A model generated the notes under the pieces. That model saw only the letters and a list, made by a program, of their open reading frames with translations. It made no database searches and was not told where the DNA came from. A stretch of DNA of 64,000 bases from Halarcobacter sp. (GTDB lineage: Bacteria; Campylobacterota; Campylobacteria; Campylobacterales; Arcobacteraceae), in contig JAQYVX010000002.1 of NCBI GenBank assembly GCA_030145305.1, positions 186,001 through 250,000 on the forward strand, written 5' to 3'. Below are positions 46,832 through 55,436 of the stretch, one piece after another; the first letter of the stretch is position 1; every line of letters begins with the position of its first letter. The position numbers were made by a program, and so were the translations under genes.

Positions 46832-47458
46832 ATGAACGATAATAAAAAAAGTATTTATACAGAATCAATTATAAATGATTTTAAAGATGGCGAAAAACTA
46901 TTAGAAGGTTTAAAAAATTGCATTACTATCTTTGGAAGTTCTAGAACACCTGAATGTGATGACTATGCACTTTTAGCACAAAAACTTGGTTTTAATTTAG
47001 CTCAAAAAGAGATTAATGTTATAACAGGTGGAGGAAATGGTATTATGCAAGCAGCTAACAAAGGTGCTTACAAATCACATAATGCGGAATCTGTTGGATT
47101 AAACATTCTTTTACCCTTGGAGCAAACACTAAACCCTTATACAACAAAGAGTTTAAGATTTAACCATTTTTTCTCTAGAAAATATATGCTTGTTAAGTAT
47201 TCAAAAGCGTGTGTAGTTTTTCCTGGGGGATTTGGAACTTTAGATGAATTATTTGAAGTTTTAACTTTGGCACAAACTGGAAAACTAAATGGATTTAAGG
47301 TTTTCTTAGTAGGTGAAGAATATTGGAAATATCTTATTAAATTCTTAAAAAAATCTTTATATAAAAATGGAATGATAGAGAAAAAAGATTTAGAAATTAT
47401 AAAACTAACTGATGATATTAAATTTATTGAAGAAGAAATAGAGAAACTACTAGATTAG
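46832..47458 (+). CDS. LOG family protein (TIGR00730)
   Basis: 208 residues with ITGGGNGIMQAANKGAY and FPGGFGTLDELFEVLTL, the PGGxGTxxE signature. The family hydrolyses nucleoside 5'-monophosphates to base and ribose-5-phosphate (cytokinin-activating or PpnN-type). Substrate unknown here. AAGAG precedes the ATG. Confidence 0.92.
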   Translation: MNDNKKSIYTESIINDFKDGEKLLEGLKNCITIFGSSRTPECDDYALLAQKLGFNLAQKEINVITGGGNGIMQAANKGAYKSHNAESVGLNILLPLEQTLNPYTTKSLRFNHFFSRKYMLVKYSKACVVFPGGFGTLDELFEVLTLAQTGKLNGFKVFLVGEEYWKYLIKFLKKSLYKNGMIEKKDLEIIKLTDDIKFIEEEIEKLLD

Positions 47459-47466
47459 TAGTTTCT
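47442..47466 (+). terminator. Terminator of LOG-family gene
   Basis: 11-bp stem AGAAACTACTA / TAGTAGTTTCT, loop GAT, including the stop codon. T-rich sequence follows. Confidence 0.7.
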
Positions 47467-47901
47467 TTAATACTGATACATGTGGTATTTTTTATTCTCA
47501 CTTGATTTTCTATCTTCTATCTTTTTATAAGTAACCAAAGCTTTTTTCTTTAGTTCCTCATCTATAATGCTTGTATTAAACTCCTTTATAAGCTCATCTA
47601 AAACTAAAATATAAACAATAGAGTTTAATCTTTCAGAATCTTCATTTCTCATTAATTTATCTAAATCAATTGCATATACAGATTCTTGAAAAGTAAAAAA
47701 TAGTCTTTGGGAAATATTTTCTAATCTATAAGAATAACCCAATATTGTTAAAAAATTTTCTTCAAATTCTATATCTAATTTTTCTTTTCTCAACTCTTTT
47801 GCAAACTCTTCAATTTGGGTGTTTAACTTTGAAGCAAGCTCCTCTGCTTCGATAACTTTATTTTTAAAATTATATAAATAGCTTGAAATCTCATTTGTCA
47901 T
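47467..47901 (-). CDS. Small helical protein, unknown
   Basis: 144 residues from the ATG at 47901 (AAAGG 8 nt upstream). A longer reading to 48087 would overlap the DUF4197 gene and has no ribosome binding site. Helical with acidic and basic stretches (IEAEELASKLNTQIEEFAKELRKEK). No family recognised. Divergent from the DUF4197 gene. Confidence 0.65.
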   Translation of the reverse strand: MTNEISSYLYNFKNKVIEAEELASKLNTQIEEFAKELRKEKLDIEFEENFLTILGYSYRLENISQRLFFTFQESVYAIDLDKLMRNEDSERLNSIVYILVLDELIKEFNTSIIDEELKKKALVTYKKIEDRKSSENKKYHMYQY

Positions 47902-48007
47902 ATGTACTACCTTTTCTTTTTCACAATTATTATATAAAAAAATACTAAAATAACCTACTTTTATGTGAAATAACATATAATAACAAAAAAATTTATTAGG
48001 AAATAAC

Positions 48008-48811
48008 ATGATAAAAAAAACATCAATCGTGGCATCTTTGGTTTTATGTACTACTTTAGGCTTTGGTTTTGATTTAGGAAGTATCACTAAAGGAGTAATG
48101 GATAATATGAAATCTTCAACAACCTCATCTACTTCAAAAACAGAATTAAGTAATTCAAGTGTAACAAATGGATTAAAAGAGGCTTTAAAAGTAGGTGTAG
48201 ATTATGCTGTTAAAAATTTAGGCTCTAATAATGGTTATTTAAATAATTCTTTAGTAAAAATTCCATTACCTGAGAACTTACAAAAAGTTGAAGGAATTAT
48301 TAGAAAAGCTGGTGGAGACAAAATGGCTGATGATTTAATAAACTCAATGAACAATGCAGCTACTCAGGCAGCGCCTAAAACTGCAGAAATTTTCGTTGAA
48401 GCGATTGATAAGATGAGTTTAAGTGATGCACAAAAAATCCTAGCAGGAGATGAAAATGCGGCTACTGATTATTTTAAATCTAATACTGTAACTTCATTAA
48501 AAAAGATGATAACGCCAATTATTCAAGAAACTATGAAACAAAATCAAGTAGCAAGTTATTATGACTCAATTAACAGTTTTTATAAAACAAATGCAAAAGA
48601 TTTTGTAAACAATAGTGCCGTTATGGGGATGGCTAAAGATTTTGGAGTTGATTCTTATCTTCCAGGAAGTTCTGATCAAAATTTAGATGAATATGTCACA
48701 GAAAAAGCTATAGATGGTTTATTTAAAATGATTGCAGAAAAAGAAGCAGCAATTAGGTCAAACCCTCTTGCCCAAACAACTTCATTGTTAAAACAAGTAT
48801 TTGGCAAATAA
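48008..48811 (+). CDS. DUF4197 family exported protein
   Basis: 267 residues with signal peptide (1-20). DUF4197 features: VTNGLKEALKVGVDYAVKNLG, YLNNSLVKIPLPENLQKVE and a C-terminal LDEYVTEKAIDGLFKMIAEKEAAIR. Function unknown; helix-rich. AGGAAAT precedes the ATG. Has its own terminator. Confidence 0.9.
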   Translation: MIKKTSIVASLVLCTTLGFGFDLGSITKGVMDNMKSSTTSSTSKTELSNSSVTNGLKEALKVGVDYAVKNLGSNNGYLNNSLVKIPLPENLQKVEGIIRKAGGDKMADDLINSMNNAATQAAPKTAEIFVEAIDKMSLSDAQKILAGDENAATDYFKSNTVTSLKKMITPIIQETMKQNQVASYYDSINSFYKTNAKDFVNNSAVMGMAKDFGVDSYLPGSSDQNLDEYVTEKAIDGLFKMIAEKEAAIRSNPLAQTTSLLKQVFGK

Positions 48812-48830
48812 AAGGGAAACCTTTTATTTG
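48805..48830. terminator. Terminator of DUF4197 gene
   Basis: 11-bp stem CAAATAAAAGG / CCTTTTATTTG with a GAAA loop. It overlaps the stop codon of the gene. Confidence 0.85.
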
Positions 48831-48843
48831 TTATAAAAAAAGA

Positions 48844-49470
48844 CTATCTCCAATCATTTTCTATAGAACTTTTCTCTTCTGAAAAGTAGTGATTTACAAT
48901 ATTTTTTCTAACTAAACTATCATCATATTTACCTTTAAATCTTTTTTGAAAAGCAATTTTATTTTGATAATCAGGTTTAAAACTTTTTAATAATTTTGTA
49001 TAGAATTTTCCTTCATAATCAAGAATAAATCTATCTGTATTATTACCAAACATATAAATCATTGATAAATATGTATCCTTATCAATTTTGAATGTTTTAA
49101 AATTATAAGTACCAAAATCAAACTCTTCAACAGTCTCTAAAGTATCTATTTTCAATTCATATCTTAAATTTGTTTCAAAAAAGCTACTAGCTAAGCCATT
49201 CCATTGACAATTAAAGCCTAAATAAATATATTCAATAAATAATTGGCCATACAAATCATTATCATCAAGTAATGTATAAGAATTAACATTACATGCAAAA
49301 GTATATTGATTTTTAAAAATTGGATTAGTAAGTTTTATAGAAACTGCATCTTTTCCACTTTTACCAAAATATAACGCACTATTTTTATTTATAGTATTTG
49401 TAGTACAAGCTGCAAAAAAACTAACAATAAAAAGAATAGAAGATATAAAAATTAAGCTTTTTTTAATCAC
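48844..49470 (-). CDS. Lipoprotein, paralogue of the gene at 49463
   Basis: 208 residues from the GTG at 49470; TTG/GTG starts at 49479 or 49476 are also possible. A lipoprotein signal (FFAAC, lipobox) is present. Shares with its neighbour the pattern Q-W-N-G-x-A-x-S-x-F-E then Y-x-F-K-T-x-K-I (here GTYNFKTFKID), so they are paralogous. Otherwise unrecognised. Co-transcribed and overlapping with the upstream copy. Confidence 0.65.
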   Translation of the reverse strand: MIKKSLIFISSILFIVSFFAACTTNTINKNSALYFGKSGKDAVSIKLTNPIFKNQYTFACNVNSYTLLDDNDLYGQLFIEYIYLGFNCQWNGLASSFFETNLRYELKIDTLETVEEFDFGTYNFKTFKIDKDTYLSMIYMFGNNTDRFILDYEGKFYTKLLKSFKPDYQNKIAFQKRFKGKYDDSLVRKNIVNHYFSEEKSSIENDWR

Positions 49471-50026
49471 TAGCACCAAAGAATCCTTTAAAACAATTTT
49501 CTTTTACCATTGAAATATTAAAATTAATATCACCTTTTTCTTCTTTGTCAAATTTATATTGATAATTACCATCTAGTCTAAACAATAAATTTTTATATAA
49601 ATCACCTTTTGTGTCTAATATAATTACATCCGAGATAACGGTATAAATAGCTATCATATGAATAACAAAAGACTCATTTATTTTATAAGTTTTAAAAGTA
49701 TAATGTTCAATATCTTTTTTTTCAATAACTTCAAAATCTTTGATATTTAATTTTTCAACAAAAAAACTCTCAAATAAAGAAAGAGCTTGTCCGTTCCATT
49801 GAGTATTATGTTCAATTTTAATATATTCTAAAAAAATATTTTTTGTTGTTAAAGTATAAGCTTCCATAATAAAAGGATCATGGCGAGTTTTAATATCATA
49901 TTCGATTAAGTCATATTCATAATATTCTTCTGATTTTACTTTAAAATAAAGTTTATCATCTTCAAATTTATATGTAGGGATTGATGCTTTGGCTATAAAT
50001 TTTAATATTTTATCGAAGAAACTCAT
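49463..50026 (-). CDS. Unrecognised cytoplasmic paralogue of the lipoprotein at 48844
   Basis: 187 residues, no signal peptide. Contains QWNGQALSLFES and YTFKTYKINESF matching the downstream lipoprotein. One lacks a secretion signal, the other has a lipobox, so the same fold appears to be used on both sides of the membrane. No family name. Confidence 0.65.
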   Translation of the reverse strand: MSFFDKILKFIAKASIPTYKFEDDKLYFKVKSEEYYEYDLIEYDIKTRHDPFIMEAYTLTTKNIFLEYIKIEHNTQWNGQALSLFESFFVEKLNIKDFEVIEKKDIEHYTFKTYKINESFVIHMIAIYTVISDVIILDTKGDLYKNLLFRLDGNYQYKFDKEEKGDINFNISMVKENCFKGFFGASD

Positions 50027-50097
50027 TTCATATCCATAAAGTTATTTTTAAATAATCACTTTATCATATTTTTAGTTATATTACAAGTAAAAAAAAT

Positions 50098-50126
50098 GAA
50101 TAAACTCATATAAAATGAGTTTATTC
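50098..50126. terminator. Terminator of the chemoreceptor gene
   Basis: 12-bp perfect stem GAATAAACTCAT / ATGAGTTTATTC, loop ATAAA. Confidence 0.8.
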
Positions 50127-50135
50127 TATATTCAA

Positions 50136-52553
50136 TTAAAAAGACTCCCAATCATTATTTGAGTCCTCATCTGCTTTTATTTTTTTTGGATTTTTTAAAA
50201 ATTTTTCTTCTGTTTTTTGATTAGAAGGTTTTACATGATTTTCTTCATAATTATCTTCAAGTGAAATATTAATATTATTTTTACCTTTAAACTCTTTCTC
50301 ATCTGCTTTAGAAACAATCTCTTTTGCAAGTTTAGATGTATTTAAAGCAATCTCTTTGGTTTCACTTGCTACTGATGCATTTTTTTGAGTTTGTTGATCA
50401 AGAGAATTTATTGCATCATTAATTTGTACAATTCCTATTTCTTGTTCTTTAGAAGCATTAGTAATATCAGAAATAAGTTCTATGGTTTTATCAATATTAG
50501 TATTTAAACTTTCATAACCATTAATCATTTTATCTGAAATAGATTTACCTTCATTTGCTTTTAAATTTGCACTCTCGACTAAATTTTTAATCTCTTTTGC
50601 TGCTTCTGCAGATCTATTAGCAAGATTTCTAACCTCTTGGGCAACAACGGCAAAACCTTTTCCTGCTTCACCAGCAGTTGCAGCTTCAACGGCTGCATTT
50701 AATGATAAGATATTTGTTTGAAATGAAATTTGATCAATCACTGTAATAGCTTCATTAATAGCAGACACTTGAGTATTAATTTCAGTCATTGCTAATGTAG
50801 TTTTTGAAGCTAAAACTTCTCCTTCACTTGCTGATTTTGTGACTTCTTTTGCAAAATTTGACATTTGAGTAATTCTTCCAGTTGTAGAAGTAACATTACT
50901 TGTAATCTCTTCCAATGCGGCTGCTGTTTCTTCTAATGAAGCGGCTGCTTCATTTGAAGCTTGATTTAATTTATCTACATTTTTTAACAAGACATTAGAA
51001 GAGTTATCCATTATTAAACCATTTTTCTTATTATCAATTAACATTCCAGTAATAGAATCTCCTAAAGAGTTTACACCCAGTGCTAATTTTTCTAAATGTT
51101 CTTGTATCCCTGTAGTATCGACTTTGTTCATATAATTATAGTTTGTAAATTGATTTAATACTTTAAGAATATTATCAATATTTTTTTCTAAATTATCTCC
51201 CATTTTATTAAGAACATCTTTTAATTCATTTAAAGCAGGATTATCAACTTGAGTATTTATTCTTTGACTTAAATTACCAGTTTCAAATTCACCAAGCACT
51301 TTTATAGTTTCATCTATTATAGCCCTATCTTCTTCTATTCCTTTTTTTGCTTTTAGAATATTATTATTTACTACCTTTGCCATAAGCCCAATTTCATCTA
51401 GGCTGCTAGCTTCTAATTCTTTTACATCTGTAGCATCCCTATTTACATAATTAAAGAAACCAATTAGTCCTTCTTGGAAATTATGAAGTCTTTTTACAAC
51501 AATATTATTTATAATCATAATTGCACCAATTACAACAAAAATAAGTAAAGCTAGTGATATAATTATAATTATATTTCTTATAGCATTTGGAGCTTCTAAA
51601 ACTTCTGCCTCATCAATTTCTGACATAATTGCCCAAGTAAAATCATCCCCAATTGAAATAATATTATATGCAGATAATACTGGATGTCCATTATAATCAA
51701 TAACAATTTCTGTATTTGATTTACCTGCAAGTGCGTTATTACTAGCAGTTGTGGATACTTCTACATTTTCTGAAAAAGAGACTTTTAAAGAGTGGCCTTC
51801 AGGGTCTAAAAAACTATCACTTCTCATTAATTTATCCATACCAACTAAATAATCTTCTTGTGTAGAACCGTAACCTTTTCTAAATTGCATAATCTTATTG
51901 ATAGCTTTATCACTAATTTGAAAAACTAAAACTGCAAGGATTTTTCCTTTTTCAAATATTGGTGTTCCTAAAAACATAGCAGGAGCATTATTACTAGGAG
52001 CATAAGGTTTCATATCAATAAAAGTAGGTCTTTTATTTTCTAATGTTTTAGCCCAAGCATGACCTAATCCACTATCTTTTAAAGAACCATATTTTACATT
52101 TTTACCATAATCAGACTCTTTTCCTGCTGTATATACAACATGTCCAGTATCAGCTCTAATAATAAAGACATCATAATATCCATACTCTTTCATATAAGTT
52201 TGGAAAAAGTCCTCATGAGGCTTTGTTGCATCTTTTATAGCCATTTCATTAATAGGAAATTCTCCTTTTTCTTCAATATCAACTAACTCATATGCATTAT
52301 CTAAATCATAAGTAAGCTCTTTTACATTTGAACTTTTTGATAAAATATTAATATCAGCAATTCTTTCATGAAAGAAATTTTCTAATTGATTTGTTTTTCC
52401 ATCTCTAGCTGATGTTAAAGCGGAATAACTTTGAGTTAGAGAACTCTCTTTTACTTTACTTACAGAAAATACTGTCAAAATCACAGTTAATATACTTAAC
52501 GAAATAACAAGAAGTGAAATAACTTTTGCTTTAATGGTTATGTTTTTAAACAT
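50136..52553 (-). CDS. Methyl-accepting chemotaxis protein (dCache sensor)
   Basis: 805 residues. TM1 (about 9-30), a large periplasmic dCache sensor (about 35-320; [38 protein letters not shown]), TM2 (about 325-350), HAMP-like segment, then the cytoplasmic hairpin with tip [24 protein letters not shown]. Helical methylation regions flank it. The ligand cannot be read from sequence. A long Lys-rich tail ends in NNDWESF, a CheR-type tethering pentapeptide-like end. Confidence 0.95.
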   Translation of the reverse strand: MFKNITIKAKVISLLVISLSILTVILTVFSVSKVKESSLTQSYSALTSARDGKTNQLENFFHERIADINILSKSSNVKELTYDLDNAYELVDIEEKGEFPINEMAIKDATKPHEDFFQTYMKEYGYYDVFIIRADTGHVVYTAGKESDYGKNVKYGSLKDSGLGHAWAKTLENKRPTFIDMKPYAPSNNAPAMFLGTPIFEKGKILAVLVFQISDKAINKIMQFRKGYGSTQEDYLVGMDKLMRSDSFLDPEGHSLKVSFSENVEVSTTASNNALAGKSNTEIVIDYNGHPVLSAYNIISIGDDFTWAIMSEIDEAEVLEAPNAIRNIIIIISLALLIFVVIGAIMIINNIVVKRLHNFQEGLIGFFNYVNRDATDVKELEASSLDEIGLMAKVVNNNILKAKKGIEEDRAIIDETIKVLGEFETGNLSQRINTQVDNPALNELKDVLNKMGDNLEKNIDNILKVLNQFTNYNYMNKVDTTGIQEHLEKLALGVNSLGDSITGMLIDNKKNGLIMDNSSNVLLKNVDKLNQASNEAAASLEETAAALEEITSNVTSTTGRITQMSNFAKEVTKSASEGEVLASKTTLAMTEINTQVSAINEAITVIDQISFQTNILSLNAAVEAATAGEAGKGFAVVAQEVRNLANRSAEAAKEIKNLVESANLKANEGKSISDKMINGYESLNTNIDKTIELISDITNASKEQEIGIVQINDAINSLDQQTQKNASVASETKEIALNTSKLAKEIVSKADEKEFKGKNNINISLEDNYEENHVKPSNQKTEEKFLKNPKKIKADEDSNNDWESF

Positions 52554-52738
52554 TTTGTTTCCTTAATAAACTTATATTTATTTTATTATAGATTGATTAT
52601 TATTTATATAACTTTAATCAGGATAAATATATATAAAAATTACCTTATTTTTATTAAATAATTTATAATAATTTTTTAAATTTTAAATTTTTACTCTAGA
52701 GGAATAAGATATTTGATACAATACAAAAAATATTATAT

Positions 52739-53215
52739 ATGGATTATCAAATGATTATAGAAAAATATTACAGTAGAGAGAATATTATAAAAAATCTTTC
52801 AAAATATGAAGCTAATTACCAAATTGCCCTTGGTAAACTTATACATTTAAGTGGAATAAAGGAGACTTCTTATGAAGTTGACTTTAAACTTGCCTTAGGT
52901 TCAATATATGAACTTATTAATGATTTAAAAGAAGTAGAGAATTTAGACTCTATTTTTGAGGAAGAACTAAGAAAACAAACGGCAATGGATGTACTCCAAA
53001 AATTTGTAAATGAAAATATGGAATTAATACAATCAAAAAATTTTGCAATTGAACCAATAATAAATGAAATAAATGATAATAATTATTTTAATGAAACAAT
53101 GAATGAAGTTTATGAAGAAAATTTAAAATTATATTTTCAAAAATACAATGATTTTATTACAGAAGAATTAGCATTTCAAATTAAAGGTGCCGTAGAAGAA
53201 CTAGCACAAAAATAG
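52739..53215 (+). CDS. Small helical protein, unknown
   Basis: 158 residues, acidic, without signal or TM segments; helical throughout. Two in-frame ATGs (52739 and 52751) are possible starts. No family recognised. Followed by a strong bidirectional terminator. Confidence 0.6.
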   Translation: MDYQMIIEKYYSRENIIKNLSKYEANYQIALGKLIHLSGIKETSYEVDFKLALGSIYELINDLKEVENLDSIFEEELRKQTAMDVLQKFVNENMELIQSKNFAIEPIINEINDNNYFNETMNEVYEENLKLYFQKYNDFITEELAFQIKGAVEELAQK

Positions 53216-53235
53216 AAAAAACTATTTTTGTGCTA
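53202..53235. terminator. Bidirectional terminator
   Basis: 14-bp perfect stem TAGCACAAAAATAG / CTATTTTTGTGCTA, loop AAAAAA; contains the stop of the upstream gene and serves the converging gene. Confidence 0.85.
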
Positions 53236-53239
53236 AAGT

Positions 53240-53701
53240 TTATTTTCTATATTTTAAACAATCTTTTTCTGTCATTGAAAATCTAAATAATTCTTTTTTT
53301 GTTGATGCATTTAGGTATATATAAGTAATACCTATATCACTTTGTAAAAATCTTTTAGAACTTTGACAAATACCTTTTTTAATGAATTGCTCCATTCTTG
53401 GTTTATCTTCTTCAATTACTTTTTCATCACTTTTAGGTGTAGTATTAATCTCAAATGTAGAAATAAGATTTAAGCCTTCAGATTTGATAGACACATATTT
53501 TGTATAATCATCAACTTTTTGAGGAAGTTTCTTACTTGCTGCTTCAACAACTAACTTTACAATCTCTTTATTTTGTATTTTTAATTGTTCATCTGCTTTT
53601 GCTTGTGCCATAGGGTCATTAGTTTTCACTAATTCATCTTTTGCTAAAATACAAGTGTTAATTGAAACTAAGGCTAAAGCTGTAAATAAAAGTTTTTTCA
53701 T
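53240..53701 (-). CDS. Exported protein, unknown
   Basis: 153 residues, signal peptide (1-20). Mixed helical and strand sequence with two cysteines near the C-terminus (GICQSSKRF and EKDCLKYRK) that could form a disulfide. No family recognised. Confidence 0.65.
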   Translation of the reverse strand: MKKLLFTALALVSINTCILAKDELVKTNDPMAQAKADEQLKIQNKEIVKLVVEAASKKLPQKVDDYTKYVSIKSEGLNLISTFEINTTPKSDEKVIEEDKPRMEQFIKKGICQSSKRFLQSDIGITYIYLNASTKKELFRFSMTEKDCLKYRK

Positions 53702-53820
53702 ATAATTCTCTTTCCAATAAATTTAGAAAATCATTTTATCTAAAATAAGATTTTGAAATAATGACATAAATCAAAATTATGTTATTATAGAAAATACAAA
53801 AAAGGACAAAATAAAAGATA

Positions 53821-53931
53821 ATGAGACAGATAAATACAAAACTATCTTTTAATACTGCTATTAAAGAAGAGCTTTTAAACTCTATTTTTAAACTAACAAA
53901 TCAAGAAAACGAGCAACAAGAAAGCCTTTAA
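53821..53931 (+). CDS. Possible 36-residue peptide
   Basis: ATG-started frame encoding a charged peptide ending NQENEQQESL. AAAAGGA lies about 15 nt upstream, a distant spacing. Lies just before yitT. It may be a real small protein or leader; low confidence. Confidence 0.3.
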   Translation: MRQINTKLSFNTAIKEELLNSIFKLTNQENEQQESL

Positions 53932-53979
53932 AAGTTTTTTCATCATTTTAAATTAAAAACTTTTTATATAGGATATATC

Positions 53980-54828
53980 ATGTCAAAAATATTTACATCT
54001 AATGAGCTAAAAAATAGCTTTTTTATTTTACTTGGAGCAATTTTTATTGCACTTTCTGTTGTACTTTTTTTTATACCTAATAATTTTACTACAGGTGGAA
54101 CACCTGGTATGGCAATACTCTTACACCATTTAAGTGGTTTTTCTATTGGTGAAATGGTTATTGCAACAAATGTACCTTTACTAATCTGGGGAACAAAATA
54201 TTTAGGGAAAAAGTTTGCAATAAAAACTATTATTACTATTATCTTGATTTCATTTTTTATGGATTTATTTACACAAATATTTTCTTCTATCACAATTACA
54301 AATAACATTCTCTTGGCTTCGATTTTTGGAGGAGTTATTATAGGTTTTGGAGTTGGACTTATAATAAAAGGAAACTCAAGTGCAGGAGGTTCTACAATTA
54401 TTGCAAGAATTATTTCTGCAAATTCTCATATAAAATCTGCTCAAATTATACTTTTTGTTGATGTTATTATTGTAATTTGTTCAATATATATTTTTAAAGA
54501 TATTGAAAAAGCTTTATGGAGTATTATGAGTATTTATGTCACTTCAAAATCTATTGACATAGTATTAACAGGTACACTTAGTACAAAAGTAATTCATATA
54601 ACCACAAATAAAGCAGAAGAACTTAGCCATGCAATTACAGAATATTTAGGAAAAGAAGGAACTATATTAAAAGGTTCAACACTTAAAACAAAAGAAGATA
54701 AAACACTTATTTTTATAGTTATAGATATTAAAAAAATTGGTCGGTTAAAAGAGATAATTCAAGAAACTGATGATGAAGCTTTTATGATAGTAATGGAAGC
54801 AGCTGAAATGTTAGGAAGAGGTCATTAG
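53980..54828 (+). CDS. YitT family membrane protein (DUF2179)
   Basis: 282 residues. Five to six TM helices (FFILLGAIFIALSVVLFFIP, GVIIGFGVGLIIKGNSSAGGS), then the C-terminal DUF2179 domain with VIHITTNKAEELSHAITE and EAFMIVMEAAEMLGRG. Function of the family is unclear. AGGATAT precedes the ATG. Confidence 0.9.
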   Translation: MSKIFTSNELKNSFFILLGAIFIALSVVLFFIPNNFTTGGTPGMAILLHHLSGFSIGEMVIATNVPLLIWGTKYLGKKFAIKTIITIILISFFMDLFTQIFSSITITNNILLASIFGGVIIGFGVGLIIKGNSSAGGSTIIARIISANSHIKSAQIILFVDVIIVICSIYIFKDIEKALWSIMSIYVTSKSIDIVLTGTLSTKVIHITTNKAEELSHAITEYLGKEGTILKGSTLKTKEDKTLIFIVIDIKKIGRLKEIIQETDDEAFMIVMEAAEMLGRGH

Positions 54829-54931
54829 CTTTACAAAATTCTTAAGAAAATGTACTTATCAAATAGTTATTGTATAATTTAAATTTTCAAGGGTAAGATA
54901 CTCTATAAACAACAATAAAAAGGTATATATT

Positions 54932-55324
54932 ATGAAAATTGCTATTCCAGTAAAAGATGAAAATTTAACATTCTTTCCAAATGCAGGACATACTCCAAAA
55001 TTTGCAGTTTACACCATGACTGGTGCAGGAATGTTCAAATCTTTTAATCTTGAGAATATAAAAAATAATCCAAGAACAGATATTGATCATGACCACGCAG
55101 AAGAAGAACATGAATGTAATCATGGTCATGATGATAAAGAACATATTGAGCAACACAACAAAATGGGCAAAGCCTTAAAAGATTGTAATTATATAGTTGT
55201 TAAAAAAGCTTGTAAAAATACAGCTTTATCATTTACATCTGAAGGTATAAAAGTTGTTAAATATAATGGTGAATCTTTTGAAGCAGCTAAAATATTAAAT
55301 GAAATTTCTTCAAAGTTTATCTAA
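54932..55324 (+). CDS. NifX/NifB-like dinitrogenase cofactor-binding family protein with His-rich insert
   Basis: 130 residues, PF02579-type: MKIAIPVKDENL at the start, AGHTPKFAVYTM, and a conserved C-terminal part with KACKNTAL. A His/Asp/Glu-rich insert (about 50-76) holds seven His residues (53, 55, 60, 64, 66, 71, 75). Family members bind iron-sulfur or metal clusters. No nif genes are nearby, so a metal-handling role seems likelier. Confidence 0.82.
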   Translation: MKIAIPVKDENLTFFPNAGHTPKFAVYTMTGAGMFKSFNLENIKNNPRTDIDHDHAEEEHECNHGHDDKEHIEQHNKMGKALKDCNYIVVKKACKNTALSFTSEGIKVVKYNGESFEAAKILNEISSKFI

Positions 55325-55358
55325 AAAAATTTTAACTCTTTTTATCTTTTAAACTTAA

Positions 55359-55390
55359 GCCATGAAAAGAATGTTTATTCTTTTCATAGC
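55359..55390. terminator. Bidirectional terminator
   Basis: Stem ATGAAAAGAAT / ATTCTTTTCAT with GTTT loop, extended by a GC pair across one mismatch. Serves both converging genes. Confidence 0.75.
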
Positions 55391-55436
55391 TATATTCAAA
55401 TCTTTTTTTTAATCTCTTTCTCATTATTTTAGAAAA

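Noticed and set aside
47902-48087. N-terminal extension of the small helical protein at 47467
   Set aside because: It overlaps the start of the DUF4197 gene, lacks a ribosome binding site and has no conserved sequence; the start at 47901 is better supported.
53964-54308. Minus-strand 114-residue frame opposite yitT
   Set aside because: Antisense to YitT, whose TM and DUF2179 features are clear.
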